A DNA stretch of 64,000 bases from Monosporascus cannonballus (taxonomy: Eukaryota > Ascomycota > Sordariomycetes > Xylariales): contig QJNS01000079.1 in the NCBI GenBank assembly GCA_004154925.1, positions 1 through 64,000 on the forward strand, given 5' to 3'. Below, piece after piece: positions 1 through 10,138 of this stretch. The notes under the pieces were generated by a model. That model saw nothing but the letters and a program-made list of their open reading frames with translations. It did not search any database and had not been told where the DNA came from. The first letter of the stretch is position 1. Every line of letters starts with the position of its first letter. Made by a program: the position numbers and the translations under genes.

Positions 1-2
1 AA

Positions 3-89
<87 letters not shown>

Positions 90-90
90 A
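1..90. repeat. (AATA)n microsatellite inside a retroelement integrase frame
   Basis: About 22 perfect tandem copies of AATA start at the window edge. The flank from 91 on aligns with integrase sequence of the other copies (36118, 42103 and 45300), where the same place holds only 3-4 copies. In those copies the AAAT units translate in the integrase frame across the conserved GQTER-type stretch, so the repeat is RIP-altered coding sequence that later expanded by slippage. Confidence 0.9.
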
Positions 91-840
91 TTAAATACAC
101 CAAATTTGAAAAACCTATTTACGATATTATATTAATTAGGAATAAAATAATTAAGCTACAAATTACCTATTACTTAGTTAACTTATAACATCAGTTATTA
201 CGAAAATATCAAAATAATATTAATAAACGTATTTTTGAGTTTTATTTCAAAAATTTACAAAAATCGTTTAACGATAATTTAATTAATATTAAAGCCATTT
301 TTACGTTAAAATAATTGCGATAATTATAATAAGAAAATAAAAATAAAATTAAACTTCGTACGTAATCAAAGAAGTAAATATTATAATTATATGAATTTAA
401 CAAAAATTAATTTTCGAAAAAGGGAAATTAATTTTTCTCGTTATCAAAAATATTTAAATAAAATAATGTAATAAAAAACTCAATTTTAAATATATTAGTT
501 TATATAAAATTGCTAAGAAATTCTTAAAAAATAAGTATTAATTAAAGGTGTTATTAAAAATTAAATTTTTTTTAATTTTTTTTAATTTTTTATTTAAATT
601 AATAATAAATATAATCAAAGTATATACAGTATAAAACGATCTAAAGGTAAAAAACAAATAAGTATACGAAATAAAAAAATTTTTAACACACGAAAACAAA
701 ATGTATTTACCCAGTATCTAATTAAATAAAAAAAGTATTTAAACTTTAAAAATATCTGAAAACCCGTTAAAAACCTTATTAACGCCTAACGTTTATTAAA
801 AATTTTTACTAATAACGACGGAATTACCCGAAATAATAGC
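91..840 (+). pseudogene. Integrase C-terminal region and chromodomain of copy A (RIP-degraded)
   Basis: Translation with many stops keeps the outline of a chromovirus integrase end: the region after the GQTER-type motif, then at about 660-840 a chromodomain-like stretch. Recognisable are a YEV-like start, a YL-x-KW-like core written with stops at Trp codons, and an ENIWEP-like end, best read in the sister copy at 45885-46030. In the family the chromodomain follows integrase and guides integration to methyl-histone-marked chromatin. Non-functional here. Confidence 0.75.
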
Positions 841-991
841 ATTCCAATTTACAAAATCTAAAAAGGGCAATCCTTAGTTTACTATATTTCAATTAATAAC
901 GTTCATCTTATTTAAAGCTTATACCTCGATTATAACTATTAATTCCAATTATGCAAAATTATTAAAATTATTCAAAAATTAAAAAGCACGA

Positions 992-1210
992 TTAACAAAT
1001 TTTATATTTTAAGATTAATAATATTGGCATTAATAACGTATATAAAAAACGTATAAAAATTTTAAATAAAGATTTTTCGGCTATTAGTTTTTTCTTTTTT
1101 AATTTTTTCGATTTTGCGATATAACGATTAATTATGGAAATAAGGACTCCTATCCCGTCGTACGAACGACCTCGACGAACATATTCTTTATAACGAAAAA
1201 CCCTATCCAT
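992..1210 (-). pseudogene. Antisense ORF of copy A (subtype 1), Tyr-x2-Tyr-x6-Tyr pattern
   Basis: A 72-codon open stretch on the strand opposite to gag-pol, between the chromodomain and the 3' LTR. It holds YKEYVRRGRSYDG, then a Lys-rich helix-like part. Tyr codons sit at spacing 3 and 7, which CpA-to-TpA change on the other strand would make from Cys codons. It would then resemble the first half of a fungal zinc cluster. Copy D has the same subtype near 28260-28480. No database family is assigned. The ORF is probably a remnant of a longer frame. Confidence 0.55.
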
Positions 1211-1421
1211 TATTTGGTAATTAAGTTACCGAACAAAACAAAAAAAACAAGGTATTATATCAAAATTTTCACGTGTAATTAAATTAGCTAAAATAAGTCG
1301 TTATTCGGATATACTGGAACGACGTTTAGATATACCAGAAAACATATTGAATAGATGCAAAAGGTTTACTGAGAAAAAAAAAGAAAATCTTAAGGGCAAA
1401 ATTTGTAGAAAAAGGAGATCG

Positions 1422-1759
1422 TATTATGGCCCAACGAGCCACGGTCTCCAGAAACGGTCTGTTACGACCTAATCACAAATGCACGGTAGGGTAAGTCACG
1501 TAATGGATCACCAACTTATTGGTAATAAGCTAGTAAGCTGGATCACCAACTTATTGGTAATAAACCAATAAGCCGGATCATTAACTTACTGGTGGTAAGC
1601 TAATAAACCGGATTATAATATATATGCTTATTATTTCCATAATTTAAATAATTTTAGCTTATAATAATAATTCGTTATTTAAGGTACCCTTAATATTACG
1701 AGACGTAATACGTTACTGTATTTATTGCTTAGTTTCCCATGATACTTCTGCTAACATAA
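1422..1759 (+). repeat. 3' LTR of copy A, first part (type I U3)
   Basis: Begins right after the purine tract AAAAGGAGATCG with TATTATGG (RIP-altered TG start). U3 keeps normal GC and contains three 35-bp direct repeats (1505-1609) and a TCACGTAA site at 1496-1503. R/U5 is AT-rich. The LTR is cut at 1755-1759 (CATAA) by element B and resumes at 8919. The total of 387 bp equals the LTR at 37119-37505. Confidence 0.85.
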
Positions 1760-2134
1760 TGTGACGGCTATGCGGTTTAACCAACTATTAAACCTTAAGT
1801 CGACGGGTTTATGTTGGCAGGAGTATCGTGGGAATCTAAGCAATAAATACAGTAACGTGTCACGTTTCGTAATGCCAAGAGTGCCTTGGGTAACGATGTT
1901 ATATTGCAAACTGAAGTTATTTAAATTATGAAAATAACGAGCGTATATATTTTTCTCCTTTTTGGCTTAATTATTCGTAATTACGCCGTTAATGGTAAAT
2001 ACGATTACTTAGGATTATCTTTAATTATTAATAATTATTGGCTTGGCAGTGATCACCATTACGTAATCCGGGAGGTAGCTCGTATGCTTCTTGTTTAACC
2101 GTTTCTTAAAACCGGAACTTGTCGGGTTATAACA
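1760..2134 (-). repeat. 3' LTR of element B (type II U3)
   Basis: 375 bp, from TGTGACGGC to GTTATAACA, terminal TG/CA. The inner neighbour CGATTTCCCCC is the complement of the polypurine tract. The R/U5 half (left) matches all other LTRs here. The U3 half (right) is the GATCACCATTACGTAATCC type shared with 46705-47088. Confidence 0.92.
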
Positions 2135-2209
2135 CGATTTCCCCCTTTTCTAAATCTTGCCCTTAAGATTTCTTTTTTTTTCTTTTTCGTTTGATAAGTA
2201 TCCTTTTTT

Positions 2210-2700
2210 TTGCTTTTAATTATATTATTTCGCATTTCCAAAATTCGTCGCGTTTTTCGTTCTTTTACCGTTCGTTATGTTGACCTTATAAAAGCCTTTA
2301 CCGAATTTGGTTATGAAATCATACTTTGCTTTTATTATTTTTCGAAAAACATAAGATATAAAATAATAGAAAATGTTTTAAAATATAAAAAATATGTTAA
2401 TCGAAATCGATCTTATAATAATACTGGCGTACCCATTTTTTCCTTATAAAATATTCGTCGCGAATATTAACGTTTAAAGCGTAAAAAAACGTTTACCAAG
2501 AAACGATTATTAAAGCTTTAACGGCTTTATTTCGAAACTTAACGTAAATATTAGGAAAAAATAAATAAAGCTTTTTTTTGTTTTATTTATTTACGTAAGC
2601 AAAAAGCGTTAATTCGTTCGAAAGGTATTACTATAATATAACGTAAGTTTTAATCGTTAAACGAACTAAAAGAATAAAAGCATTAAAAATAAAAGTAATT
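2210..2700 (+). pseudogene. Antisense ORF of element B (subtype 2)
   Basis: Opposite in strand to B's gag-pol. The first 79 codons (2210-2449) are open, and the same frame goes on with RIP-type stops to about 2700. The open part resembles the antisense ORF of F (46377-46628) over its whole length, including ISKIRR, EFGYEI, NIRYKIIENVL and RSYNNTGVPIF. It contains Tyr residues at the x2/x6 spacing expected from a lost Cys motif, followed by Lys/Arg/Leu-rich, coiled-coil-like sequence. Function unknown. The conservation between copies is what supports it as a former gene. Confidence 0.6.
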
Positions 2701-2799
2701 AAAAGTTATTGTTACGGTTGTTATATTAATATATATCGCGGCCGATTAACCCGATATCCCGGTTACTAACTGGTCGGTTATTAATTAGAACGCGTTCGT

Positions 2800-5700
2800 T
2801 ATTACTGGTAAAAATTCTTTAATAGGCGTTAAGCGCTAATAAGGTTCTTAGCGGGTTCCCAGGTATTTTCGGAATCCGGGTACTTTTTCTATTTAATTAG
2901 GTATTAGGTAAGTCCGTTTTATTTTCGTATATCAAATATTTTTTCCATTTTGTATATTTGTTCGTTTTTTACTTTTATATTATTTTATGCCGTATATACC
3001 TTAATTATATTTATTATTAATTCGAATAAGGAAATATGAAAAAGAGGATAAAGTTTAACTTTTAATAAAAGTTTTAATTAATAATTATTTTCTGAGATTT
3101 TTTTAACGATTTTATATGGACTAATATATTTGAAATCAAGGTTTTTTTTAGGTTTTTTTATTTAAATATTTTTTGTAACGAGGAAAACCATTTTCCCTTT
3201 TTCGAAGGTTAATCTTTTTAATCTTTTCTGATTATAATACTTACTTATTTGATTTCGTACGAATTTTAATTCTATTTTTATTTCTTAATGCAGTTATCGT
3301 AATTATTATAACGTAAAAATTATTTTAATATTAATTGAATTATTGTCGCATATTTTTTTATAAATTTCTGGAATAAAACCAAAATTTACATTTATAAATA
3401 TTATTTTAATATTTTCGTAATAGCTGGTATTATAAATTAATTGTACGATCAATAATTTGTTAACCCAATTATTTTATTCGTAATTAATATAATATCGTAA
3501 ATAAAATTTTAAAATTTAATTTATTCGTTTTATTTATTTATATATTTATATTTTAAATATATTAAATAATTTATAATTTAAGCCGATTTATATTATTAAG
3601 CTTTGTTAAAATTTAGATATAAATATTAATCCTTTATTTAATATAATTTTTATAAATAATCCGTATATATTAAAAATTTATTTTAAAAAATATATGCTAG
3701 TTATTCGGCGTTTATATTTTCGTAATATAATAAAAAATAAAATAATTTCGTAAATCGGTTAACGATTACGAAAATATTATTATAATATATTTTCGTAATT
3801 AAATATTTTAATATAAAAAGCGTAATAATAAAATCGAATATAATTAAATATTATAATTATTTTATAATTAATAATAGCTATAATTTTCCGTATGGCTTAT
3901 ATTATCGTACCTTTGCTTTAACGCAAATATTATATTGCCGTATAATTTTTTATATTATTAATTTCATTTTTAAAAAAAATATGTACGTTAAAAACGTTAT
4001 AACGTTTTATAAATCCTTAAATATCCATATAACTAATATTCGTATATTTTTCGTACTAAATCCTTTTAATATTTTTCTGGAATTTATATTTTATTTGTTT
4101 TTCGGTTTTTTAAGAGATTATTATTATATTGTTAAAGTTTCTAATATATATCGTAAGGTACTGCCCGAATTGTCATAATTTATCGTAAGCGTAAATATCT
4201 TTTTATAGTAATATCGAAAATTATATAACTAATTTTAATTAATTTCTTTTCGAAATCCGGTTATTTGCTTAAAATATTTATTTTATTATTTTTTAATCCT
4301 TTTTTATAAATAATAACGAAATCGAAATTCGCCAATTTTTTCATATATTTTAATTATTGTTATATAAACTTTTTAATTATAGTAAATCGGGTAAAATTTT
4401 AATAATTTATATAAATCTTAACCTGATACAAATTTTCTTTTAAGAAATACCCAAATTCCCGAAATATTATAATAATAACCATAAATTTTTTATTTGGAAT
4501 GCCATAATTACATTTGGCTTTTTTTAATTTGTACTAAAAGAATGTAATAAGGTATAATTTGTTTTAATTATTTCGTTATCCGATTATTACGTTTAACGCG
4601 TAATCCGAAATATCGGTTTTTAATTTAACGGGGCGGTTTGGATCGTACATAATTAATATTGGTTTGTTGGTAATCGTATTCTTAATATCTTAAAATATTT
4701 TTTCCGTATTTGGCGTTTATTTAAAAAAAATTTTTCGTAAGATTTATTAGGGGTATAATTATTTTATTAAAATTTTGAATAAATTTCTTATAATAATTAA
4801 CGAATCCAAAAAATACTTATATTTCTTTAATCGTTATTAACGTTTATTATTTTATAATTATAATAATTTTCTTAAAGTTTATTTTAATATATTTTAAGGT
4901 AATAATATATCCTAAATATTTTATTTTTTATATATGGAATTAATTTTTTTTGCGTTAATAAATAATTTTCCGTCTTATAAAGCTTAAAAAACTTTATGAA
5001 CGTATCCTGCATATATTTTTTTCGTTTTTAAGAAAATGAAAATATCGTCGAAATAGCTTGTAACGAAAATATTAAGATATCTTCGTAATACGTAATTAAT
5101 TATTTGTTAAAAAATTGCTAATATGTTCGTAAATCCTATTAATATAATTAAATATTTAAAGAATCCTTATTTCGTTCTAAAAGTTATTTTTATTCGTATT
5201 TTTTTTTAATCTTAATAAGGTTATATTTATTTTTAAAATCCAATGTTATAAATTATTTAATTCCATAAAATCGGTTTTTTATTTCGTAATTAAAGGTAAT
5301 AATATTTGATTTTTAACAGTAATATCGTTTAATTGTCGATAATTAACCATAAATCGCAATTTTCCATTTTTTTAATACGAAAAATATCGGGTAACCTATT
5401 AATAATTTCGAAAATTAAATCCATCCTTTTTATAACTGATTTTTTAGGTATTCTTTAAAAGTACGTAATTCGTTTTTATTAAAATTGTAAATGGGATAAA
5501 ACTTTATCGAAAATCCTTTTTTAAAAATTATTTCGTAATTTTATTTGTTATATTCTGGTAATTTCGTATCGAGCTCCTTTTTAAAGAACTGCTTATATTT
5601 ATAATATTATGGTAATATATTAATTAAGTTTTTTAACTTTTAGGGCTGTTATTCTTATTATTTAAATCGTTATTTAATTACTTTAATTTCGCTTTAATAA

Positions 5701-8080
5701 TAATAACGATACGTCGTATTCTTTTTAATACCTGTTTTTTTTATATTTTATTCCTTTAAATAGTAAAGTTTTTATCATATTCTTATGTTTATATTTGTCG
5801 TTATTATCGATCAAATATTAAGATTTTAATTTTTTTTTCGTTTATTAATAAGGAATAAAACGAATTTTACCTGGCCAATTTTTTCGTTAATTAAAACTTC
5901 GTATTAACGTATCCATAATAATCCTAAAATTATATCGAAATTAATTATTTAATATTATCCTTTAACAAAAATCTTAAAGTAATTAATTTTGCGTATAATC
6001 TTTTCGTTATCGTAAACAAATTCTTAACTTTTGGCATTTGTCGTTATATAAGATTTTAACTTATATCTTTATAATAATTTGAACTTATTAATTATATTTA
6101 ATATAATATAATTTCCGCCCAAAGTTCCATAATCCATTATTACGATATATTAATACGTTCCAATTCGTATATTCAAAGTAATAAAATTATTAACGTTTTT
6201 TATTGTTATATTTTAAACCTTTTTTAGGAATTTCTTTTAATTCCTCTAGGTTTCGTTATCCTGCACCTTTCTTACAGGTAACCTTTTTCTTTTAATTCTT
6301 ATTTGAATTTATCGAGCTTTGTTTATGTTTTTTCGTTTAACGCGTTTAATTGCTGTATTTATCGTTATTGCCGACGTACTATTTTTTCAAATCGTATTAA
6401 TTATTTCTAATTGTTTTATAATTTTTTTTCCTATCGAATAAATTGCTTTTTCATGTTTACGATTGCATCCCATTATGCGTCGTCCTTATTGTTATTCCAG
6501 AGATTTTCTATAAATTGATATATCTTTTCCTTAATGTTTTTTTTTGAGAATCCGTAATAAGTACCAATTAAAAATAAAGGTCCGTAATAACTTTTTAATA
6601 ATACTTTTTTACCGTACGCTGGATTAATTCCTTTTCCATTTGGTAATTATATTATTTATAATAACAAAAGGGGTTTTCTTACGGGTATTACTTTTCTTTA
6701 GGCCAACTCTTTATTTCGGCCAGCTGTTAAATATCTCCTGGGGCTATAGTTCGAAATTATCGATATTATTACTTATTATTTTTGCTATATCCGGTACGGT
6801 TTGGAAAATCGCATCCTTTATAGTATATACGGGTAATTTATATATAAATATATTATTTCTATTTTTCGTAATCGGGATATTCTTATCGTTAACAATATAT
6901 GGTATGCATTTTATCGTATCGATCGGATATTTCGGGGCAAAATTTTTCTATCTAATTCCGGTATTCGTATAATTATCCTTATAATATTTCTTATTATGTT
7001 CGCAATATTTATTAAATTAATTTTCTGGTTTTTTGCATTTTTCGTCAAATTCCTTATCGTAATAAATTTTATTAAATATTTTATTTTAAACCCGATATGT
7101 ATTTAATTTAAATTATATTAATGGTTTTGTTATCGTTTCGTTAATTATTCCTGGATTATTTTTCCGGTATAGGGATCTAATTATCTTATTGTAATTTCTT
7201 AAATTTCTTATATTTATAAGACTTATGTCCTATTTTGCCGTAATTAAAATATTTAATCTGGCTCTAATCCTATTTGTAAGTAACGCCGAATTCCATAAGT
7301 CCTGGCGTTATTCCATAAGAAATAAAAGATGCATTTCGCTTTTTCTCCTAATTAAACTTATTTTATCCCGAACGTAAGGTATATTATCCTTTTTTTCCTA
7401 ACGTTTTTTAAATTGTTAATTATTAATCTTAATTACTTTTATAATATATCAATCTAAAGTAATTAATCGTTTAATCCGAATAATTTTATTTTTTATATTA
7501 TTTTTTAACCTTTTATAAAATTTATTAATAAAGATATCGGCTTCGTTATTTTTTTATCCAGCCTTAATCGCAAAATTTTTAAAGATTATGGCGTATTTAA
7601 ATATAAATCTCTTTTATCGGAATTGCAAAAATTATTAGGCCGTAAATCGTTTTTTATCCGGATTATTAAAATAATCGCGTATTTTATTTTCGAAATTGGT
7701 ATAAATTAAAAAAATCTTATTAATAAAATCTTCCTTATTTATTTTTCTTATTTCCAGAAAATTTCTTATAATAAATTCAAATTTATCGGCCGCATTTCCT
7801 ATTAGGCATACTTTTATTATTAGAACTATATCCGCTAAATTATTAAGGTCTAAGAAATAAAGGTAAATTCGTACTTAAGTTAAAAAAATTTAAGGGTTAC
7901 CTTTTTTTATCGTAAAGTTCTGGTTTTTTAGGCTTTATACGGACGAAAGAAAATTAAGTAAATAGCGTAACCTTAAGTTGTCGAACTTTTTTTTCCAGTT
8001 CCCGAATTCGAACTTAAAGCTATTAATTAAGGGTTTCCTAAATATTAATTAATATCTTAACAATATTAAATATTGTTTAA
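2800..8080 (-). pseudogene. gag-pol of element B (RIP-degraded)
   Basis: Read right to left. Gag region runs about 8080-6300. A protease-like part is near 6190-6050. Reverse transcriptase and RNase H run about 5650-4300, integrase about 4250-3000, chromodomain about 2960-2815. Assignments rest on alignment by eye with copies C and E, where a zinc knuckle, the YLDDI reverse transcriptase motif and the integrase motif can still be read. Stops occur every few codons, so no protein is made. The long open stretch at 6640-6972 on the other strand is a chance product of RIP. Confidence 0.75.
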
Positions 8081-8086
8081 AGTTTA

Positions 8087-8504
8087 TGTTACGGATCTCC
8101 GAGTAGACCCGTTCTGGAGGCCCCAGGGCTGCAGAAAAGGGAAAAGCTCCACACTCTAAGTCACGTAACTTAGAGTGATCTAACTGATCTATTAGATCAC
8201 ATAGATCACTGTGATCTGGGTAATTTAACAGATCCAAAAGATCAGTATTACACTAGTAGAATGGAAAAAGGTATAAGACTTCAGGTTTCCTATGTAGATA
8301 GCCACCTACTTAATTCCGCTCTTTAGCTATCAATCTAAGCTCTTAGCCAGAGGCAACCGCACCGTTCTCTGATTAAGAGAGGAGTACCGTAAAATCTCCT
8401 TAACGAACACACTAAGTTATTCCTCGCCTTATTGTTACCTGCAAATTAAGACCCTTTTCGGATACTGCTCATACTACCAGGTGGTGTATGACAGGTTCGT
8501 TACA
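8087..8504. repeat. Un-RIPped solo LTR of another retrotransposon family
   Basis: 418 bp with TGTTACGG...TTCGTTACA ends and a perfect 5-bp duplication GTTTA (8082-8086 and 8505-8509), so an LTR that inserted with the leader of B as target. Its composition is normal while its surroundings are heavily RIPped. It holds a 9-bp hairpin at 8153-8176 enclosing TCACGTAA, and several GATC-rich inverted repeats at 8175-8240. Direction is not certain. Confidence 0.9.
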
Positions 8505-8538
8505 GTTTAACGGTATTATTAAATAAAAATTTGCAACG

Positions 8539-8913
8539 TATAACGGCTATACGGTTTAACTAATTATTAAACCTTAAATCGATAAATTTATATTAACAGA
8601 AATATTATAAGAATTTAAATAATAAATATAATAACATATTACGTTTCGTAATGCCAAAAATACCTTAAATTATGATATTATATTATAAGCTAAAACTATT
8701 TAAACTATAAAAATAACGAACGTATATATCTTTTTCCTTTTTGGCTTAATTATTCGTAATTACGCCGTTAGTAATAATCACGATCACTTGGGATCACCTT
8801 TAATCATTAATAATCACTGGCTTGGCAGTGATCACCATCACGTAATCCGGGAGATGGCCCGTATGCTCCCTGCCTGACCGTTTCTTGAGACCGGAGCTTA
8901 TCGGGTCGTAACA
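8539..8913 (-). repeat. 5' LTR of element B
   Basis: 375 bp, the same length as the 1760-2134 copy. The left (R/U5) half is AT-converted. The right (U3) half keeps GC and a TCACGTAA site at 8838-8845. It is followed by the CATAA duplication. Confidence 0.92.
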
Positions 8914-8918
8914 CATAA

Positions 8919-8967
8919 ACCCGTACGACTAAGGTTTAATAGTTGGTTAAGCCTTTTAGCCATTATA
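8919..8967 (+). repeat. 3' LTR of copy A, last part
   Basis: 49 bp that continue the LTR cut at 1759, with the conserved U5 end ACCCGTACGAC...AGCCATTATA. Together with 1422-1759 they make 387 bp. Confidence 0.85.
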
Positions 8968-9457
8968 ATTAATTTAAGTCTAAATATTAATATATTTTAT
9001 TTCGATTTTGGAAACATTTTTAGTTTATTTGTAATACTTTGTAATAAAACGTTTAAAATGAATTTCGTATTTTTTATACATTATTTATATTTGAATTTTT
9101 AAAACTTTATAAAATAATGTTATTTTATTCGACAATTTCTTATTCGGCAGAATCTGCCTAATATTTAACCTTAATTCGGGCGTTAATATTAGTAATATAT
9201 TATTCGAACGATTTTACCGTTGGAGTATTTTTAAAAAGATTAACGTCGAAAATATTTAAATTAACACAGTGTTAAATACTACGCGAAAAAATATTATAAT
9301 GTAAAACGAAATATTAATTAAAATAGTTTTTAAAAATTATATTTCTAAATATAAAACTATTTAATATATTAAAGAAAAGAAAATTATAAAGAAATAAAAA
9401 AATTATTATTAATTTAACCGTAATCATTTTGCCTAATTAAAGTAAGGAGTTTATATT
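8968..9457. other. AT-rich RIPped spacer, no gene recognised
   Basis: AT-rich sequence between element A and the gene-bearing block. No LTR, coding motif or similarity to the other copies was seen. It is probably RIPped repeat too degraded to name. Confidence 0.5.
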
Positions 9458-9644
9458 TACAATAGTTAAGTTATTCGATAAATAAAGTAATATAGAGTAT
9501 AAAAAATAATAATTGTTTTACTAGAATTAAACTTTAACAAGCGGTGGCTAGGAAGCTTTTTATATACTGTGGGCGCGCCGGAATAAGGTTCTTCCGGGGT
9601 GCTGGGAGCTTGATGACTAACATAGATACCCCTATTCCACGACA
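9458..9644 (-). repeat. 187-bp solo LTR copy 1, half RIPped
   Basis: Aligns over its whole length with 11856-12042 and has the same length. Its first 80 bp differ from copy 2 mostly by C-to-T and G-to-A changes, while the part from about 9541 is nearly unchanged, so the RIP border runs through it. Ends read as TA(CAATAG)...CCACGACA. A matching target duplication is not visible on the RIPped side. Strand is set by the TGTCGTGG start on the minus strand. Confidence 0.75.
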
Positions 9645-9652
9645 GCCTCATT

Positions 9653-10138
9653 ATGCCGCCGTGGGTTTTCACCGCTTTTGTCATGTACGGTCAAGCGTGG
9701 CTAGGCAGCCGGTATGGTTTTCACGGCCTCATCACCTTCAACACGGTTTTGGCCCTCATCGGGCTGGTGCTCATGGGTTTCTATCCAGAATATCCCGTCC
9801 GCTACTTCAGGGTCTTTCTCGTCGCAGCCGGCGCGAGCGGGAAGACCCCCCTTGTGTTGACATATCAAGCTAACAACATCCGCGGACACTGGAAATGAGC
9901 GTTTCGTAGCGCCACGTTGATAGCCTTCGGAGGGATCCGAGGGATCGGCGGCGCGCTAGTGTTCAGGAGCCAGGATCAGCCGAAGTATGTTCCAGGAGTC
10001 TACGCCTCCATTGCGTGCAATCTTTGCATTCCGTTCTGCACCGCTGGCTTATCCGCTTAGTTCTGGTATTCGAACAGGAGAGCGAAGACACGCCTAATTA
10101 TAATAGAAGGGCTGAAGGATTTCTATTATACACTTTGA
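9653..10138 (+). pseudogene. Allantoate-permease-like MFS transporter, C-terminal fragment with two stops
   Basis: One continuous 162-codon frame reading like the last third of a fungal major facilitator of the anion:cation symporter (Dal5-like) type. Blocks seen are FTAFVMYGQAWLG, a membrane segment around VLALIGLVLMGFYP, AYQANN-like YQANNIRG, a GG-rich segment with ALVFRSQD and PKYVPGVYASIA, and a tail FWYSNRRA...DFYYTL. Two in-frame stops break it: TGA at 9896-9898 (reads as CGA to TGA) and a TAG near 10056. The first two thirds are missing, and the solo LTR at 9458-9644 ends 8 bp upstream. Intact members transport ureides or vitamins such as nicotinate or pantothenate; the substrate cannot be told here. 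Confidence 0.85.

Larger units (their letters stand above)
1..1759 (+). mobile_element. Ty3/Gypsy chromovirus copy A, 3' part
   Basis: Plus-strand tail of an LTR retrotransposon that runs off the left edge. In order it holds integrase C-terminus, chromodomain, an antisense reading frame and the first 338 bp of its 3' LTR. Element B inserted into that LTR, and the last 49 bp lie at 8919-8967. Everything is RIP-damaged and no frame is open. The order and the chromodomain place it in the chromovirus branch of Ty3/Gypsy. Confidence 0.85.
1760..8913 (-). mobile_element. Complete Ty3/Gypsy chromovirus copy B, nested in LTR of A
   Basis: Minus-strand element with two 375-bp LTRs (1760-2134 and 8539-8913), flanked by the direct duplication CATAA (1755-1759 and 8914-8918). 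Reading leftwards from 8538: leader, gag, protease, reverse transcriptase/RNase H, integrase, chromodomain, an opposite-strand ORF, and the purine tract next to 2134. It is 7154 bp, or 6731 bp without the later solo LTR at 8087-8504 and its duplicated 5 bp, which matches the 6745 bp of copy D. All frames are destroyed by RIP, so it is inactive. Confidence 0.93.

Noticed and set aside
1..90. Telomeric repeat
   Set aside because: AATA is not a fungal telomere unit (TTAGGG type), and the flank is integrase.
1505..1609. CRISPR-like array of 35-bp units
   Set aside because: Units are directly adjacent without spacers and lie in a retroelement U3; eukaryotic context.
3981..4178. Conserved small frames in integrase (also 35509-35694 and 41466-41663)
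   Set aside because: They look alike only because they are the reverse strand of the same integrase segment; each has RIP stops beside it and no separate motif.
6640..6972. 110-codon membrane-like frame on the plus strand
   Set aside because: Opposite strand of element B gag/protease. AT-rich RIPped DNA gives Phe/Ile/Leu-rich frames by chance. The same holds for 38494-38889 and 58439-58699.
8049..8237. 62-codon frame with DLLNYPDHSDLCDLIDQLDH
   Set aside because: Crosses the border of the solo LTR, and its repeats come from the GATC-rich LTR hairpins.
9544..9873. 109-codon frame on the plus strand, overlapping 9653-9898
   Set aside because: Frame lacks family similarity, whereas the overlapping frame clearly reads as an MFS transporter.
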